This document shows, piece after piece, positions 9,197-17,284 of a DNA stretch of 37,781 nt. The stretch covers positions 1 to 37,781 of the forward strand of contig NZ_BAOG01000033.1 of the NCBI RefSeq assembly GCF_000400365.1. Reading direction: 5' to 3'. Below the pieces are notes generated by a model that was not told the origin of the DNA, did not search any database, and was given only the letters and a program-made list of their open reading frames with translations. This DNA is from Vibrio jasicida CAIM 1864 = LMG 25398 (lineage in GTDB: Bacteria; Pseudomonadota; Gammaproteobacteria; Enterobacterales; Vibrionaceae). Both the position numbers and the translations under genes were made by a program. Positions within the stretch are counted from its first letter, which is position 1. Each line of letters starts with the position of its first letter.

Positions 9197-9881
9197 GTTT
9201 GTTTACTTGATGACTGTTCTGTAGCTGACTATTATCCAATCGCAGCCGTATTTTCATAAACTCAGCGCAGTCAGGACTGTGGGTGACTAACAGCACTGCC
9301 GTATTGCCTTGGGTGGTGATTTCACTGAGCAGTTTCATTACTTCTAGCCCTGCTTTTTGGTCGAGGTTACCTGTGGGTTCATCGGCGAGTAGAAGCTTAG
9401 GTTTGTGTGCCAATGCGCGCGCAATAGCGACTCGTTGTTGTTGACCACCGGAAAGGGCAGAAACATGTCTATCGAGCAGTTGGCTGATGCCTAGAGTCTC
9501 GACCAAATAATCGCACCAGTCGTTCCATTTTTGTTGATTCAAATGCAGAGGGAAGGCGATGTTTTGCTGCACGTTGAGCGGCGTTAATAGATTGAATTGC
9601 TGGAAGATAACACCGAGTTTTTGATGTCGAAATCGGCTCCATTGTGGGTCTTTCCAAGCCGCCGTGTTATCGCCATCTAACCACAACTCACCATCGGAAA
9701 GCGGCTCAAAGCCAGCGATGACATTGAGCAAGGTACTTTTGCCGGTACCACTTGCACCCGTCAGCGCAACGCTCGCTCCTGTGTTCAACGTAAAGTCGAC
9801 GCCTTCCAACACGCGATGTGTCTCTTTGCCATCGACAAAGCTTTTGCTGGCGTGTTTGAGTGTGACAAGTGGGCTTTCCAT
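9171..9881 (-). CDS. ABC transporter ATP-binding protein (LolD/MacB type)
   Basis: The 236-residue ATPase has Walker A GASGTGKST (42-50), a Q-loop in VIFQQFNLLTPLNVQQNIAFPL, the ABC signature LSGGQQQR (143-150), Walker B LLLADEPTG (163-171) and the switch histidine in LLVTHSPDCAEF. The FNLL...N.AFPL sequence after the Q-loop is typical of the LolD/MacB/FtsE class that partners FtsX-type permeases. It is the first gene of the minus-strand operon with the FtsX permease (overlapping) and AttH-like lipoprotein. The ATG has an AGAGGAA ribosome binding site directly upstream. Confidence 0.93.
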   Translation of the reverse strand: MESPLVTLKHASKSFVDGKETHRVLEGVDFTLNTGASVALTGASGTGKSTLLNVIAGFEPLSDGELWLDGDNTAAWKDPQWSRFRHQKLGVIFQQFNLLTPLNVQQNIAFPLHLNQQKWNDWCDYLVETLGISQLLDRHVSALSGGQQQRVAIARALAHKPKLLLADEPTGNLDQKAGLEVMKLLSEITTQGNTAVLLVTHSPDCAEFMKIRLRLDNSQLQNSHQVNKHELRHEAS

Positions 9882-10054
9882 TTCCTCTCCCTGTATTCAA
9901 AAGGTGTCGTTTCTTTTGGCAATCACTATTGCAGTTCGTTCTTTAGAAACTTTAGACAACAATCAGATAAAAACAGCGATTTACATCGATTTCTTAATAA
10001 CTTGTACTGAAAAGAAGAGGGAATAGATTAAACGAGAAGGGGATATGACAGGCA

Positions 10055-10086
10055 TTAAAAAAGCCCGAGTCAGACTCGAGCTTTCA
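10055..10086 (-). terminator. Intrinsic terminator of the DUF3297-like gene
   Basis: AAAGCCCGAGT (10059-10069 region) pairs with ACTCGAGCTTT (10073-10083) with one mismatch around a three-base loop. On the minus strand it ends in a run of T. It lies about 25 bases beyond the stop of the minus-strand gene. Confidence 0.8.
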
Positions 10087-10107
10087 AATACATTCAGCGT
10101 GGTCAGC

Positions 10108-10353
10108 TTACACGTAGTACGCTTCAACTTCGCCTTTAAGCTTGATTAGCATTGGGTTACCGAAACGGTCTTTTGCTTTAGGAGAAGCAATTTTTACCCA
10201 ACCTTCGCTGATGCAGTATTCTTCTACGTCAGTACGCTCTTGGCCGTTGATACGAATACCGATTTGGTGCTCGAAGCATTCTTTGATGAAGAATGGGCTA
10301 CGTGGGTTACCCGCTAGGCGATCTGGTAGAGCTGGTTTAGCTGTATCTGTCAT
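10108..10353 (-). CDS. DUF3297-like small protein
   Basis: The 81-residue protein starts MTDTAKPALPDRLAGNPRS and contains IGIRINGQERTDVEEYCISE and a C-terminal KLKGEVEAYYV. This pattern matches the DUF3297 family of small, soluble, widely conserved proteobacterial proteins whose function is not known to me. There is no signal peptide or membrane segment. It stands alone between the ABC operon and the divergent aga region, with its own terminator. AAGG lies about nine bases before the start. Confidence 0.82.
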   Translation of the reverse strand: MTDTAKPALPDRLAGNPRSPFFIKECFEHQIGIRINGQERTDVEEYCISEGWVKIASPKAKDRFGNPMLIKLKGEVEAYYV

Positions 10354-10587
10354 GTTTGTGACCTTGAAGTCATTAAAAAAAGTGCGCCATTGTAGTCAGT
10401 GCAAGGCGAGTGTTCAAGAAATGTTGATGTGAGTTTGAAGCGTATAACACTCACAGCCATGCTATCGTCTTTTTTGGCGTGAATACGCTCTCGATTTCAA
10501 TTTGATAGCATTAAAGAAAGGTTGCATTATAAACAGATATGAGTACCTATCATTACATCTATAGCTTATTATCGGTGATCAACTTTT

Positions 10588-11358
10588 ATGAAATTAAACG
10601 CATCATTAAGGCGCAAAGAGATTTTGCGGTTCATCCAGAACGCCCAGCGAGGTGAAGTGAGTGACTTTGCCAAGCAATATGATGTGTCAGAAGTGACCAT
10701 TCGAAATGACCTCAACTATCTAGAGAAACAAGGCTGCGTCAAACGTTGTTATGGCGGAGCACTGTTGAATAATCAATTTGCGTTTGAACGTCCTCTCAAT
10801 GATAAAAAGCAGCTCAACAGTAATATCAAGGCGAAGCTCGGAGAGTATGCTGCCTCGTTGATTGCGGACGGCGATAAAATCATTCTCGACTCTGGTTCAA
10901 CCACAGAGCAAATTGCTTATCACTTGAAAGGTAAGAATGATCTTGTCGTTATGACTAATGGCATTAACATCGCCTATCATCTTGCCAATCAAAGTAATGT
11001 CTCTGTTATGGTCACTGGAGGCACCATGCGTGAGAATTCTTATTCCGTCCACGGTTTGAGTGGTGAGGACTTCCTCGCAGGCTATCGCTTTAACAAGCTC
11101 TTTTTAGGTGTGGATGGCTTTGACAAATCCACTGGCGTCACGACTCCTCATCAGGGTGAGGCTGACATTAATCGAAGAATGCTTGACGCGGCACAAGTCG
11201 TTATTGCCGTAACCGACTCATCAAAGTTTTCTCGTCAGAGTTTTTGCCTTATTGCCCGACCAGAGCAACTTGATATGCTCATTACTGACAGTGGTATCCC
11301 GTCCGATTACTTTGAACATCTCACTTCAATGGGCGTTGATGTACGTATTGTTGATTAG
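10588..11358 (+). CDS. DeoR/GlpR-family repressor, AgaR-like (first copy)
   Basis: The 256-residue protein has a DeoR helix-turn-helix (about 7-60: RRKEILRFIQ, then VSEVTIRNDLNYLEKQG and the RCYGGA wing). The C-terminal sugar-phosphate sensing domain has IILDSGSTTEQIAYHL, VMTNGINIAYHL, GVDGFDKSTGVTTPHQGEA and VIAVTDSSKFSRQSF. It is closely similar along its full length to the second repressor at 11813, so the two are tandem paralogues of the AgaR type. DeoR proteins of this group bind a phosphorylated sugar and release their operator. Its stop codon lies inside a small GATTAGT tandem repeat. Unlike the second copy, it has no obvious CGAAAG operator array upstream, so its target may differ. 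Confidence 0.88.
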   Translation: MKLNASLRRKEILRFIQNAQRGEVSDFAKQYDVSEVTIRNDLNYLEKQGCVKRCYGGALLNNQFAFERPLNDKKQLNSNIKAKLGEYAASLIADGDKIILDSGSTTEQIAYHLKGKNDLVVMTNGINIAYHLANQSNVSVMVTGGTMRENSYSVHGLSGEDFLAGYRFNKLFLGVDGFDKSTGVTTPHQGEADINRRMLDAAQVVIAVTDSSKFSRQSFCLIARPEQLDMLITDSGIPSDYFEHLTSMGVDVRIVD

Positions 11359-11383
11359 TGATTAGTGATTAGTGATTAGTGAT
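11353..11383 (+). repeat. GATTAGT heptamer tandem repeat at a stop codon
   Basis: Four full copies of GATTAGT plus a partial fifth. The TAG stop of the first AgaR-like gene is in the first unit, so copy-number change would not alter the protein. It could alter the 3' end of the mRNA. Confidence 0.9.
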
Positions 11384-11571
11384 ATTGGTTTTTCTATCAA
11401 TATCGTGAAGACTATTTCTGATCGACTTAAACCTTTGTGCAACTTCAGCATCAAAAAAACGCCTTCTAACGACTTCATCGACCTTCAAAAAAATAACCGA
11501 TATTGCATTTTGTGATCTTGCGCAGGCTGTAGTTCGAAACGACAGCTGTTAACTCTATTTCATCCTACCTT

Positions 11572-11595
11572 TCACTTTCTTTGTATCGAAAGTGA
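11572..11595. promoter_or_regulatory. Putative AgaR operator dyad 1
   Basis: Inverted repeat TCACTTTC-N8-GAAAGTGA. Its half-site resembles the CTTTC units seen throughout the gap. Confidence 0.55.
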
Positions 11596-11612
11596 GTTTT
11601 TATGCGCCCCTT

Positions 11613-11628
11613 TGTGATTACTTTCAAT
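11613..11628. promoter_or_regulatory. Putative CRP-cAMP site
   Basis: TGTGA-N6-TCAAT matches the CRP consensus TGTGA-N6-TCACA in all but one base of the right half. A catabolite-controlled PTS sugar operon would be expected to have one. Confidence 0.45.
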
Positions 11629-11633
11629 TTAAT

Positions 11634-11655
11634 AACGAAAGAAAAGCCTTTCGTT
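11634..11655. promoter_or_regulatory. Putative AgaR operator dyad 2
   Basis: Inverted repeat AACGAAAG-N6-CTTTCGTT, the best-matching dyad in the array to a TTTCGTTT-type AgaR unit. Confidence 0.55.
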
Positions 11656-11812
11656 TTTCATGAAGTGAAAGGTTTTTTGGGGTAAAAACGAAAGAAAAAT
11701 GACTGTGATCTAGCTTTCACTTTTCCTAACTTCGCCCTGTTTTAATACCAACGAAAAGAAAATCGAAACATTTCTAACGGAAAGCGAAATGGAACGAAAG
11801 GAGAGTTGGTGA

Positions 11813-12589
11813 ATGAACAGTGCAGAACGAAGACAGCAAATCATGGCTCATATTTGTCGTCATGGTTCAGGAAAAGTGGACGACTTTGTCGAGCATTACA
11901 ATGTATCGGCTGTCACCATTCGCCACGACCTGAATCTTCTAGAAAAAGAAGGCTGTGTTTTTCGCTGTTATGGTGGCGCAACACTCAACCCTAACTTTGC
12001 CTTTGACCAACCGCTCTACCGCAAAGATCAACTTAATCGCAGTGCGAAACAAGCGATAGCACAGGCTGCAGCGAGCCTTATTCAAGATGGTGAAGCGATC
12101 ATTTTGGATTCCGGAACCACGATAGGTCTTATGCCACAGTACTTGGTCAATAAGCAGCAATTGGTTGTGATGACCAATGCCCTCAATACCGCCTACCAAC
12201 TTAGCAAGATGGAAAACGTTGAGTTACATGTGGTTGGAGGTAGCCTGCGTCGCGCTTCTTGTTCACTGATAGGTAACCATGGTGAACAGCAAATTCGATC
12301 TTACCTTTTTGACAAGCTGTTTTTGGGCGTGGATGGATTCGACCTGCTTGCTGGCGTGACTACGCCAGACAAACAAGAAGCTCAGGTGAATCGCGCCATG
12401 TGTGAGGTTGCTCGCCAAGTCATTGCTGTCACCGATTCAAGCAAATTTGGTCGCAAAAGCTTTTGCATGATCCGAGCTGCAAGCCAGATCGACGTCTTGG
12501 TCACTGATCGCAACATTCCCCATAACACGCACCAATCCCTTATTGAACTTGGCGTAGATGTCGTCATTGCGGATCAAATCGTTAACTAG
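11813..12589 (+). CDS. agaR: AgaR-type DeoR repressor of the aga operon (second copy)
   Basis: The 258-residue DeoR-family protein starts MNSAERRQQIMAHICRHGSG. Its helix-turn-helix is VSAVTIRHDLNLLEKEG with the RCYGGATLN wing, and its sensor domain has AIILDSGTTIGLMPQYL, VMTNALNTAYQL, GVDGFDLLAGVTTPDKQEA and VIAVTDSSKFGRKSF. It is the proximal gene of the aga cluster, eight bases before kbaZ, as agaR adjoins the aga genes in enteric bacteria. The upstream gap carries a cluster of CGAAAG/CTTTCG motifs expected for autoregulation and operon control, with a sugar phosphate of GalNAc catabolism as the likely inducer. The start is the ATG at 11813 after AGGAG; an out-of-frame GTG at 11806 is not used. 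Confidence 0.87.
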   Translation: MNSAERRQQIMAHICRHGSGKVDDFVEHYNVSAVTIRHDLNLLEKEGCVFRCYGGATLNPNFAFDQPLYRKDQLNRSAKQAIAQAAASLIQDGEAIILDSGTTIGLMPQYLVNKQQLVVMTNALNTAYQLSKMENVELHVVGGSLRRASCSLIGNHGEQQIRSYLFDKLFLGVDGFDLLAGVTTPDKQEAQVNRAMCEVARQVIAVTDSSKFGRKSFCMIRAASQIDVLVTDRNIPHNTHQSLIELGVDVVIADQIVN

Positions 12590-12597
12590 GAATCAAA

Positions 12598-13908
12598 ATG
12601 AAAGCGTTACTTTCCCTAATCGAGCAACACAAACAAGGTCAGCTTACCGGTATTTATGCTGTGTGTTCTGCTCACCCCTTAGTACTTGAAGCTGCGATAA
12701 AGCAGGCTGCGCAAAATGAGCAATTGGTTTTGATTGAGGCAACGTCAAATCAAGTTAATCAGTTTGGTGGCTACACCGGAATGACGCCACAAGATTTCGC
12801 GAGCCACGTATTTGATTTGGCAGAGCGGGTTAATTTTCCTGCTGAGAACGTGGTATTGGGTGGCGATCATCTTGGTCCTAACTGTTGGCAGCACTTGCCA
12901 GCAAGCCAAGCAATGGAATATTCAATGCAAATGATTCGAGACTATGTTTGCGCGGGCTTTAAGAAGATTCATCTCGATTGTTCAATGCCTTGTGCCGATG
13001 ACGAGGTTCCGCTGAGTGAAGAGCTAATGGCGCAGCGCGCTGCCCAGTTATGTTTGGTGGCAGAGCAAGCATGGAAAACAGTCGGTGGTGAAGCGCCAGT
13101 GTATGTGGTTGGCACGGAAGTTCCAACGCCAGGAGGTGCTCTTGAGTCGCTTGAAGAAGAAGGTATTCAAGTGACGAAAGCGGAAGAAGCATTGGCAACG
13201 CTAAATGCTCATCATCAAACGGTCAGTGATATGGGGCTTAGCTATGTTTGGCCTCGTGTGATTGGTTTAGTGGTGCAACCAGGAGTGGAATTTGATCACC
13301 ACTCAGTACATCACTACCACAGTGCGGCAGCGCGATCGTTAAGCAATATGATCGACAGCCAACCAAATCTGGTCTTCGAAGCGCATTCTACGGATTACCA
13401 AAACCCAGAGGCATATCACCAACTAATTCGCGATCATTTTGCGATTCTCAAAGTCGGTCCAGCTCTCACATTTGCTTTGCGTGAAGCCTTGTATGGTCTG
13501 GATTCTGCGGAGAAAGAGTGGTTAGGCGCTCATCATGCTTCTCACTTACGCGAAACCATAGAACAAGTGATGAGAGAGCAACCTAATTATTGGCGTTCTC
13601 ACTACTCCAGCAAAGGGCATCAACAATATCTCGATTGCAGCTACAGCTTGAGTGATCGCATCCGTTACTACTGGAATCATCCAGAGGTTAAAGCGGCGCA
13701 GCAAGCTCTGTTTGACAACTTAGCTGCTCACCCTCTGCCAATCACAATCCTTAGCCAATATTTACCCAACCAAGCTAAGGCAATTTCTCAACATCAAATT
13801 CAAAATCAACCTGCTGAGATTGTCGTGCACAAGATAATGGAAGTGACACAAGTCTATTCCGAAGCCTGTTACGCCAATTCAGTGGCTAGCAAGGAGACGA
13901 CCAAATGA
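12598..13908 (+). CDS. kbaZ: D-tagatose-1,6-bisphosphate aldolase subunit KbaZ/GatZ
   Basis: The 436-residue protein belongs to the KbaZ/GatZ family, the non-catalytic partner that activates and stabilises the class II tagatose-bisphosphate aldolase KbaY (encoded here at 18911). Family blocks are GIYAVCSAHPLVLEAAIKQA near the N-terminus, VNQFGGYTGMTPQDF, VVLGGDHLGPNCWQ, KKIHLDCSMPCADD, YVVGTEVPTPGGA, VFEAHSTDYQ and FAILKVGPALTFALREALY. Length matches the family (about 420-435). It is cytoplasmic. AGGA precedes the ATG. Its end overlaps agaS by four bases (ATGA), indicating translational coupling. Confidence 0.93.
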   Translation: MKALLSLIEQHKQGQLTGIYAVCSAHPLVLEAAIKQAAQNEQLVLIEATSNQVNQFGGYTGMTPQDFASHVFDLAERVNFPAENVVLGGDHLGPNCWQHLPASQAMEYSMQMIRDYVCAGFKKIHLDCSMPCADDEVPLSEELMAQRAAQLCLVAEQAWKTVGGEAPVYVVGTEVPTPGGALESLEEEGIQVTKAEEALATLNAHHQTVSDMGLSYVWPRVIGLVVQPGVEFDHHSVHHYHSAAARSLSNMIDSQPNLVFEAHSTDYQNPEAYHQLIRDHFAILKVGPALTFALREALYGLDSAEKEWLGAHHASHLRETIEQVMREQPNYWRSHYSSKGHQQYLDCSYSLSDRIRYYWNHPEVKAAQQALFDNLAAHPLPITILSQYLPNQAKAISQHQIQNQPAEIVVHKIMEVTQVYSEACYANSVASKETTK

Positions 13909-15062
13909 GTTCAGTTTTAGGCTATGAGTTGCCATGGTTAGAACAACGTAATGGTGTTCATACGGCTCAAGAAATCAGTCATCAACCTCAGTTATGGCGA
14001 GCACTTTCTACCATTTTAGAAGAGCAGTATGAGGCAATCCGCGATTTTCTAACGCCTCTGCTTGAGCAGCCAGACCTACGCATTATTTTGACTGGTGCGG
14101 GCACATCTGCATTTGTCGGCGATGCGGCAGCACCATTTATTCAAGAGGGGCTGAGATTTCAAGTTGAGTCCATCCCAACCACGGATTTAGTGTCAAACCC
14201 GGAACAGTATCTGGACCCAAGTCGTCCGACGTTGGTCGTTTCTTACGCCCGCTCTGGTAATAGCCCGGAAAGTGTTGCTGCTGTTGCTCTTGTCGATCAG
14301 CTTGTTCCTCATTGTCATCACTTGTTCTTGACGTGTAACCGTGACGGGGAACTCTCTCATTACGCTCGAACTGCACAAAATGCTTGCTGCGTGATCATGC
14401 CTGAAGGCTCAAATGATAAGAGCTTTGCGATGACATCGAGCTTCAGTTGTATGTTGATGTCTACGCTGACGTTATTTGGTGGTCAATCTCCAAAACAATG
14501 GCATGAACAAATTGAAGTGGTAGCAGCACTTTGCGAAGCCAAGTTAGAGCAATGGGAGTCTGCTATTAAGGCGCTCGCCAGCCAGCCTTATGAGCGTTTA
14601 ATCGTAATCGGTAGCGGTGGTTTTGCTGGGCTTGCCCGTGAAGCATCACTCAAATCGCTTGAGCTAAGTGCAGGTAAAGTGATGACGGCTTTCGACTCAT
14701 CTCTTGGCTTCCGCCATGGTCCTAAATTCACCATTAACGATAAAGCGGTCGTGATCCAGTTGTTATCAAGTGACGCTTATACCCGTGGGTACGATTTGGA
14801 TTTATTCAATGAGATCCGCCGCGACAAACAAGCATTAGCTCATATTGCTCTCACAGAACTGTCTCTCAACGAAGACGATGTTTTTGAATTTGGGAGATTG
14901 GATTTGGGCGATCAGTGGCTGTGCTTCCCATTCATTCTCTTCTGCCAAATGTTGGCATTTGAAAAATCACTTCAACTGGGATTTGGACCGGACAATCCGT
15001 GCCCAACCGGTGAAGTCAATCGTGTGGTGCAAGGTGTCACCATCTACCCATTCAACAAGTAA
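13905..15062 (+). CDS. agaS: AgaS, galactosamine-6-phosphate deaminase/isomerase (SIS)
   Basis: The 385-residue protein has two SIS (sugar isomerase) domains. The first (about 50-200) has IILTGAGTSAFVGDAA and SYARSGNSPESVAAV. The second (about 220-370) has LIVIGSGGFAGLAREASLKSLELSAG and the DSSLGFRHGPKF loop. This arrangement and length match AgaS, which converts galactosamine-6-phosphate to tagatose-6-phosphate with release of ammonia. No AgaI-type deaminase is present, so AgaS is probably the deaminase of the pathway. The start has AAGGAG upstream and overlaps kbaZ by four bases. Confidence 0.93.
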   Translation: MSSVLGYELPWLEQRNGVHTAQEISHQPQLWRALSTILEEQYEAIRDFLTPLLEQPDLRIILTGAGTSAFVGDAAAPFIQEGLRFQVESIPTTDLVSNPEQYLDPSRPTLVVSYARSGNSPESVAAVALVDQLVPHCHHLFLTCNRDGELSHYARTAQNACCVIMPEGSNDKSFAMTSSFSCMLMSTLTLFGGQSPKQWHEQIEVVAALCEAKLEQWESAIKALASQPYERLIVIGSGGFAGLAREASLKSLELSAGKVMTAFDSSLGFRHGPKFTINDKAVVIQLLSSDAYTRGYDLDLFNEIRRDKQALAHIALTELSLNEDDVFEFGRLDLGDQWLCFPFILFCQMLAFEKSLQLGFGPDNPCPTGEVNRVVQGVTIYPFNK

Positions 15063-15084
15063 CGGATTCGAAAAGGAATAGACC

Positions 15085-15558
15085 ATGCCAAATATCGTGT
15101 TAAGTCGTATTGATGAGCGCCTCGTCCATGGCCAAGTGGGTGTGCAATGGGTAGGTTTTGCGGATGCCAACATTATTGTCGTTGTGAACGATGAGGTAGC
15201 AGAAGACACCATTCAACAGAACTTAATGGAGATGGTGCTAGCAGATGGCATCGCAATCCGATTTTGGACGGTGAAAAAGACCATCGACACCATCCATAAA
15301 GCGGCTGAACGCCAACGAATTCTAATGGTTTGTCGCACACCAAAAGATTTCCGCCAATTGGTGGAAGGCGGTGTGCCAATTAGCAATATCAACGTCGGAA
15401 ACATGCACTACGTTGAGGGAAAAAAGCAAATTGCCAAGACGGTTTCAGTCGGAACTGAAGACGTTGCGGAGTTTGAAAAATTAAAAGCACTAGGGGTGAA
15501 ATGCACGATCCAAGGGGTGCCAACTGAAAGTGCGACTGACCTCTTTACTCTTATCTAA
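15085..15558 (+). CDS. agaV: PTS system IIB component, GalNAc type (mannose/sorbose family)
   Basis: The 157-residue protein is a mannose/sorbose-family IIB domain. The active-site histidine that takes phosphate from IIA is His15 in LSRIDERLVHGQVGVQW. Other family blocks are NIIVVVNDEVAEDTIQQNLM, ILMVCRTPKDF and ISNINVGNMHY. It transfers the phosphate to incoming sugar at the membrane IIC/IID complex. AAGGAA lies before the ATG. It is followed by the IIC, IID and IIA genes; the V name follows the E. coli GalNAc system, which this gene set resembles most. Confidence 0.93.
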   Translation: MPNIVLSRIDERLVHGQVGVQWVGFADANIIVVVNDEVAEDTIQQNLMEMVLADGIAIRFWTVKKTIDTIHKAAERQRILMVCRTPKDFRQLVEGGVPISNINVGNMHYVEGKKQIAKTVSVGTEDVAEFEKLKALGVKCTIQGVPTESATDLFTLI

Positions 15559-15574
15559 CAATAGGAAAGAAATC

Positions 15575-16351
15575 ATGGAAATAGGACTCTTACAGGCCTT
15601 GATGCTCGGCATCTTAGCCTTTTTTGCTGGCCTAGATTTATTTAATGGTCTTACTCACTTCCACCGTCCGGTGGTGCTTGGTCCACTTGTTGGTCTGATT
15701 TTAGGCGACTTGCAAACCGGTATCTTGGTTGGCGGTACGCTTGAATTGATTTGGATGGGACTTGCCCCTCTTGCGGGGGCTCAACCACCAAACGTTATCA
15801 TCGGCACCATCGTGGGTACGGCTTTCGCGATTACAACCAAAGTCGAGCCAAATGTTGCGGTTGGTGTCGCTGTGCCTTTCGCCGTTGCCGTACAGATGGG
15901 CATTACGCTGCTCTTCTCTGCAATGTCAGCGGTCATGTCTAAGTGTGACGAGTACGCACAAAATGCGGATACCAATGGTATTGAACGCGTGAACTATATG
16001 GCACTTGCTGTACTCGGTTCTTTCTACTTTCTGTGTGCATTCTTACCCGTTTATCTTGGGGCTGAACATGCAGGGAAAATCGTTGAAGTACTACCGAAAG
16101 ATCTCATTGATGGCTTAGGCGTCGCTGGTGGCATCATGCCTGCAATTGGCTTTGCTGTCTTGATGAAAATCATGATGAAGAACGCCTACATCCCTTACTT
16201 CATCCTTGGTTTCGTCGCTGCTGCTTGGCTTCAACTGCCAATCTTAGCGATTGCCGCGGCTGCGACGGCCATGGCCATTATCGACTTCATGCGTAAAACG
16301 GAACCCACTCCTGTAACTGCACCTGCTGAGGACTTTGAAGATGGAATCTAA
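15575..16351 (+). CDS. agaW: PTS system IIC component, GalNAc type
   Basis: The start is the ATG at 15575 after AGGAAAG; an in-frame upstream start at 15530 would overlap the IIB gene and adds no hydrophobic sequence. The 258-residue product is an integral membrane sugar channel of the EII-Sor (IIC) family: LQALMLGILAFFAGLDLFNG, HRPVVLGPLVGLILGDLQTG, LIWMGLAPLAGAQPPNVIIG and several further hydrophobic helices. With IID it forms the translocation unit for N-acetylgalactosamine. The 3' end overlaps the IID gene by 11 bases. Confidence 0.92.
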   Translation: MEIGLLQALMLGILAFFAGLDLFNGLTHFHRPVVLGPLVGLILGDLQTGILVGGTLELIWMGLAPLAGAQPPNVIIGTIVGTAFAITTKVEPNVAVGVAVPFAVAVQMGITLLFSAMSAVMSKCDEYAQNADTNGIERVNYMALAVLGSFYFLCAFLPVYLGAEHAGKIVEVLPKDLIDGLGVAGGIMPAIGFAVLMKIMMKNAYIPYFILGFVAAAWLQLPILAIAAAATAMAIIDFMRKTEPTPVTAPAEDFEDGI

Positions 16352-17225
16352 TGTAAGTAACGAACTCGACCTTCGTAGCCAAAATGTTGATGTGCAGCCA
16401 GCTCCTGGCGTGGCTGAAGATGAGTATGAAAATAAAGAGATTGGTGCAGATCTAACCAAAGCAGACATCAATCGTATGGCGTGGCGCTCGCTCCTACTCC
16501 AAGCGTCTTTCAACTACGAACGTATGCAGGCTTCTGGTTGGTTGTACGGACTACTGCCTGCGCTGAAGAAGATTCACACCAATAAAGCTGACCTATCTAA
16601 AGCAATGCAAGGTCATATGGGGTTCTTCAATACTCACCCGTTCTTGGTGACATTTGTCATGGGGATCGTTCTGGCGATGGAACGCTCCAAGCAAAACGTC
16701 AGCAGTATTCAGAGCACTAAGATCGCGGTTGGTGCACCAATGGGTGGCATCGGTGATGCGATGTTCTGGCTGACTCTTCTTCCTATTTGTGGCGGTATCG
16801 GTGCAGACCTTGCGCTGCAAGGCTCCATCATGGGTGCGGTGTTCTTTATTGTGCTGTTTAACGTGGTGCATTTTGGTCTGCGATTTGGTCTCGCACATTA
16901 TGCGTATCGCATGGGGGTTGCTGCTATCCCTGTTATCAAAGCCAACACGAAGAAAGTCGGACATGCGGCTTCGATGGTAGGTATGACGGTGATCGGTGCT
17001 TTGGTGGCGACTTATGTTCGTCTATCGACGACCGCAGAAATTACCGCCGGTGATGCTGTGGTGAAACTGCAAGGCGATGTGATCGATAAACTCATGCCAG
17101 CGTTTCTTCCATTGGTCTACACCCTAGCTATGTACGCGCTCGTCAAGCGTGGTTGGAGCCCGCTAAAACTTATCGGTATCACCGTGGTGTTAGGTGTTGT
17201 TGGGCGTTTTATGGGTTTCTTATAA
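16341..17225 (+). CDS. agaE: PTS system IID component, GalNAc type
   Basis: The ATG at 16341 is chosen over a TTG six bases earlier, giving 294 residues. The cytoplasmic N-terminus (to about residue 40) is followed by the EIID-AGA core: LLLQASFNYERMQASGWLYG, the MGFFNTHPFLVTFVMGIVLAM segment, GAPMGGIGDAMFWLTLLPICGG and two or three C-terminal helices. It is the partner of the IIC in the membrane. The overlap with IIC and the lack of any promoter between them support co-translation. A hairpin follows in the gap before agaF. Confidence 0.92.
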   Translation: MESNVSNELDLRSQNVDVQPAPGVAEDEYENKEIGADLTKADINRMAWRSLLLQASFNYERMQASGWLYGLLPALKKIHTNKADLSKAMQGHMGFFNTHPFLVTFVMGIVLAMERSKQNVSSIQSTKIAVGAPMGGIGDAMFWLTLLPICGGIGADLALQGSIMGAVFFIVLFNVVHFGLRFGLAHYAYRMGVAAIPVIKANTKKVGHAASMVGMTVIGALVATYVRLSTTAEITAGDAVVKLQGDVIDKLMPAFLPLVYTLAMYALVKRGWSPLKLIGITVVLGVVGRFMGFL

Positions 17226-17248
17226 ATCACATTGGACACACAAAACAT

Positions 17249-17270
17249 TGGGGTGGAGTGCTCTGCCCCA
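17249..17270 (+). other. Intercistronic hairpin between agaE and agaF
   Basis: TGGGG (17249-17253) pairs with CCCCA (17266-17270), and the stem continues inward by two GU pairs and G-C, A-T. There is no T-tract after it, and the agaF ribosome binding site AAGGAAA follows within a few bases. A segmental mRNA stabiliser or a regulator of agaF translation fits better than a terminator. Confidence 0.5.
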
Positions 17271-17284
17271 TTAAGGAAACGTAA

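Larger units (their letters stand above)
11359..11812 (+). promoter_or_regulatory. aga control region with AgaR-like operator array
   Basis: This 454-base non-coding gap carries many copies of CGAAAG or its complement CTTTCG/CTTTC, mostly between 11572 and 11805. Two form clear dyads: TCACTTTC/GAAAGTGA (11572-11579, 11588-11595) and AACGAAAG/CTTTCGTT (11634-11641, 11648-11655). Others occur near 11689, 11714, 11750, 11764, 11776 and 11794. The published E. coli AgaR consensus is built from TTTCRTTT-type units, so these are probably operators for the AgaR-like repressors. A CRP-like site TGTGA-N6-TCAAT is at 11613-11628, and a good CRP half-site (TGTGATCTAG) is at 11704. A hairpin GCTGT...ACAGC is at 11526-11546. 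AGGAG precedes the ATG at 11813. Confidence 0.7.

Noticed and set aside
9664..10026. 120-codon plus-strand frame over the ABC ATPase start
   Set aside because: Mostly antisense to the ATPase gene and without a supported start or domain.
16593..16964. 123-codon frame antisense to the IID gene
   Set aside because: A shadow of the PTS gene; composition and repeats follow the opposite-strand coding frame.
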